Source of the DNA: an uncultured Micrococcales bacterium
GTDB lineage: Bacteria; Actinomycetota; Actinomycetes; Actinomycetales; Microbacteriaceae
Assembly (NCBI GenBank): GCA_903820955.1
Contig: CAIJJH010000095.1
Span: 1-7,899 of the forward strand
DNA length: 7,899 nucleotides
Direction of reading: 5' to 3'
A model generated the notes under the pieces. The model was not told where the DNA came from and did no database searches. It saw only the letters and a list, made by a program, of their open reading frames with translations. The translations under genes were made by a program, and so were the position numbers. Each line of letters starts with the position of its first letter. Within the stretch, counting starts at the first letter, position 1. Shown here one piece after another: positions 6,236 to 7,899 of this stretch.

Positions 6236-7166
6236 AATCGCATACATCGCAACTGTTGTTCTGCTGCTCACCGGTTGCGCCGCAAAATCCAGCAACGACT
6301 TGGTGCTGGTAACCCACGACTCGGTAGTAATCAGTAAGTCTCTGATTGCACGCTTCGAGAAGTCAAGCGGCCTGAAGCTCACCATCGTCAAAGCCGGCGA
6401 TGCCGGCGCCCTGACCAACAAGTTGGTGCTGACCAAGGGCGATCCGATCGCCGATGCGGTCTATGGAATCGACAACACCTTCATTGGTAAGGCCGAAGAC
6501 AACGGAATCCTTGAAAAGTCGACAGTCACGGCCATTGATTATGCCGACATCTGTTTCAACTACGACAAGACCTGGTTTGAGGCTCATGCAATAGCAACAC
6601 CGAAGACTTGGCTAGAACTAACCCAACCGCGTTACAAGAACCTAACCGTGATCGAAAACCCAACTACCTCCTCAACAGGCCTTGGCTTCTTAGCGGCTAC
6701 CGTCGCTCGGTTTGGCGAGGGCAAGTGGCAGCCGTTCTGGTCGGCTCTCAAGGCAAATGGCGTAAAGGTTGACGCCGGATGGGAAGACGCCTACTACACC
6801 GACTTCTCGGGTTCGGCAGGCAAAGGGGATTACCCAATAGTGCTCAGCTACTCGTCGTCACCTGCCGACGAGGCGAACACTGCGGCGATTCTCGATGGTT
6901 GCTTCAGGCAAACCGAATACGCGGCGACACTGACAGGCTCAAAGAACCCGACCGGCGCCGCAAAACTAATCGAGTGGCTAGGTTCATTGGAGTTTCAGAA
7001 CTCGATGCCGGCCTCGATGTACGTCTACCCAATCAACAAGAAAGCGGCTATCCCAGAGTCTTGGGCAACCAAAGCTCCCGAGGCAACCAGCAGCTTGGGC
7101 GAGAACTTGAAGATTAGTCAGCGGCGCGAAGCCTGGCTCAAGCAGTGGGGCAATCTCTTTGGCTAA
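6219..7166 (+). CDS. thiB: Thiamine ABC transporter substrate-binding lipoprotein
   Basis: A 315-residue binding protein of the ThiB/TbpA family that captures thiamine (or its phosphates) outside the membrane for ThiP. A lipoprotein signal ends in the lipobox LLTG-C20. It matches E. coli ThiB, as I remember it, at several places: THDSV (32-36), ADAVYGIDN (78-86), FNYDK (113-117), ENPTTSSTGLGFL (146-158), GWEDAY (187-192) and VLSYSSSPA (208-216). Near the C-terminus ASMYVYP stands where E. coli has GNWMYP. Between GILEK (96-100) and DYADICFNYDK the protein seems shorter than E. coli ThiB by about 15-20 residues, with no frameshift. The ATG at 6219 has a strong SD and lies right behind the TPP riboswitch, which strongly supports a thiamine role over the related iron or putrescine binders. 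It overlaps thiP by 8 nt. Confidence 0.93.
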   Translation: MFRIPKIAYIATVVLLLTGCAAKSSNDLVLVTHDSVVISKSLIARFEKSSGLKLTIVKAGDAGALTNKLVLTKGDPIADAVYGIDNTFIGKAEDNGILEKSTVTAIDYADICFNYDKTWFEAHAIATPKTWLELTQPRYKNLTVIENPTTSSTGLGFLAATVARFGEGKWQPFWSALKANGVKVDAGWEDAYYTDFSGSAGKGDYPIVLSYSSSPADEANTAAILDGCFRQTEYAATLTGSKNPTGAAKLIEWLGSLEFQNSMPASMYVYPINKKAAIPESWATKAPEATSSLGENLKISQRREAWLKQWGNLFG

Positions 7167-7899
7167 AAAGCTGATCTGGGCAATCCCGATTATCTTTATC
7201 GGGGTTCTGTTCTATTGGCCTTTGGCAACCATTCTCGGCAGGGGCTTCACTCACGAGTGGGTTCACGACATCTTTGACCCGAAGACCCTGGACGTACTTT
7301 GGTTCACGTTTTGGCAGGCGATTGTCTCGACGGCAATTTGTCTTTTGCTCGGAGTGCCAGGCGCATACATTTTGTACAGGCGCAAGTTCAGGGGCCAGAA
7401 GATCCTGCGTGCGCTCATAACCGTTCCGTTCATGCTGCCAACGGTTGTCGTGGCAACCGCATTTAGTTCATTCCATAAATGGAATACAACATCGGCAATT
7501 TGGATTATCGTTGCGCACGTATTCATAAACTATTCGCTGGCCGTGCGAACCATCGGCTCGCAGTGGTCCGAGTTAGACCGCTCTACCGAGGAGGCAGCCG
7601 AACTTGCTGGGGCCGGTAGGCTGCGCGCTTTCGTGAGTATCACACTCCCTCAGTTGCGAGGAGCTTTCATTGCCGCGGCTGCAACGATCTTTCTCTACTG
7701 CGCCACCAGCTACGGAATAATCCTGATGGTCGGCGGTGGGCTCATTCACTCGCTCGAGACCGACATCGCCCGGGCTGCCATTGGAATGCTCGATTTACCT
7801 CGCACCTCGGCGCTTGCCTTGCTGCAGACGCTTCTCTCGATAGTTGCCTTCACTATCAGCATTCGCCGCGGCAACTCCGACGTTGACTTCGATGGAGCG
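7159..7899 (+). CDS. thiP: Thiamine ABC transporter permease, first part, cut by the window edge
   Basis: The first 247 residues are visible, in frame to the last base. ThiP is the two-module inner-membrane permease that moves thiamine from ThiB across the membrane, powered by the ThiQ-type ATPase. Hydrophobic helices occur near 6-26, 48-70, 87-104, 112-130, 168-190 and 215-234. The ATPase-contact EAA loop is EEAAELAGAGRLRAFVSITL (144-163) followed by P164. Matches to E. coli ThiP as remembered: FWQAIVS (51-57), YRRKFRGQ (73-80), AHVFINYSLAVR (119-130), VGGG (191-194) and ALALLQ (218-223). The segment FSSFHKWNTTSAIW (102-115) is about 15-20 residues shorter than in E. coli. The TTG start at 7159 gives MAKKLIW, overlaps the thiB stop by 8 nt and has GGGG 8 nt upstream, so translation is coupled to thiB. 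A second permease module or gene should follow outside the window. Confidence 0.9.
   Translation, partial: MAKKLIWAIPIIFIGVLFYWPLATILGRGFTHEWVHDIFDPKTLDVLWFTFWQAIVSTAICLLLGVPGAYILYRRKFRGQKILRALITVPFMLPTVVVATAFSSFHKWNTTSAIWIIVAHVFINYSLAVRTIGSQWSELDRSTEEAAELAGAGRLRAFVSITLPQLRGAFIAAAATIFLYCATSYGIILMVGGGLIHSLETDIARAAIGMLDLPRTSALALLQTLLSIVAFTISIRRGNSDVDFDGA
7182..7206 (+). repeat. Hairpin at the 5' end of thiP
   Basis: AATCCCGAT (7182-7190) pairs with ATCGGGGTT (7198-7206) as a 9-bp stem with one G-U pair and the 7-nt loop TATCTTT. It lies 23 nt inside thiP, just after the thiB-thiP junction. No T-run follows, so it is not an intrinsic terminator. It could protect the thiB message or slow translation of thiP, but a stem of this size can also occur by chance. 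Confidence 0.4.
7470..7485. repeat. Short perfect palindrome inside thiP
   Basis: ATTCCAT (7470-7476) and ATGGAAT (7479-7485) are exact reverse complements around AA. It sits in a locally AT-rich patch encoding FHKWN, exactly at the shortened loop of the permease. Form resembles a repressor half-site pair, but its place inside a coding region and the 2-base spacer leave its meaning open. Confidence 0.35.

Noticed and set aside
6851..6872. A 7-bp GC-rich stem (CTCGTCG/CGACGAG) inside thiB
   Set aside because: A few 7-bp stems are expected by chance in a window this size, and it encodes the constrained SYSSSPADE segment.

Overview
The window looks like ordinary chromosome from a small-genome, high-to-moderate-GC actinobacterium, most likely a Microbacteriaceae member. 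I infer this from the LytR-CpsA-Psr wall enzyme beside serS and a HAD phosphatase, the frequent GTG/TTG starts, several TAnnnT boxes placed 6-7 nt before start codons that lack a Shine-Dalgarno (SD) sequence, tightly packed genes, and by-eye GC in the mid-50s. I cannot name the species. No rRNA, tRNA, CRISPR array, insertion sequence or phage gene is visible, and no gene-free stretch exceeds about 110 bases.

Layout. Positions 1-4388 hold five genes on the minus strand, transcribed right to left. They are a secreted VanY-type D,D-carboxypeptidase (3693-4388), seryl-tRNA synthetase serS (2375-3646), a Cof-type HAD phosphatase starting at a GTG 4 bases beyond the serS stop (1528-2370), an LCP glycopolymer transferase (264-1487), and the start of L-serine ammonia-lyase (1-254, running off the left edge). 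Gaps are 4-46 nt, so these may form one operon with internal, possibly leaderless, promoters. Positions 4389-4426 form a very short divergent promoter region. Rightward come a 14-TM DHA2-type drug/proton antiporter (4427-6106), a TPP riboswitch (6127-6215), a ThiB-like lipoprotein (6219-7166) and the first module of a ThiP-like permease (7159 to the right edge).

How the genes work together. The best-defined unit is the thiamine uptake operon. The TPP aptamer sits directly on the SD sequence of the binding-protein gene, so high intracellular TPP should shut translation of the importer. ThiB captures thiamine outside the membrane and ThiP carries it across; the ATPase subunit should lie just beyond the window. 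The left side combines wall remodelling (carboxypeptidase, LCP) with serine use (serS charging tRNA, SdaA degrading serine).

I did not find a new multi-gene system. The most interesting signals are small: a perfect inverted repeat on the thiB start codon next to the riboswitch, shortened segments in both ThiB and ThiP, a face-to-face pair of -10-like boxes sharing one TA step, apparent leaderless starts, and a G-quadruplex-type tract under the Thr-Pro tail of the LCP gene.
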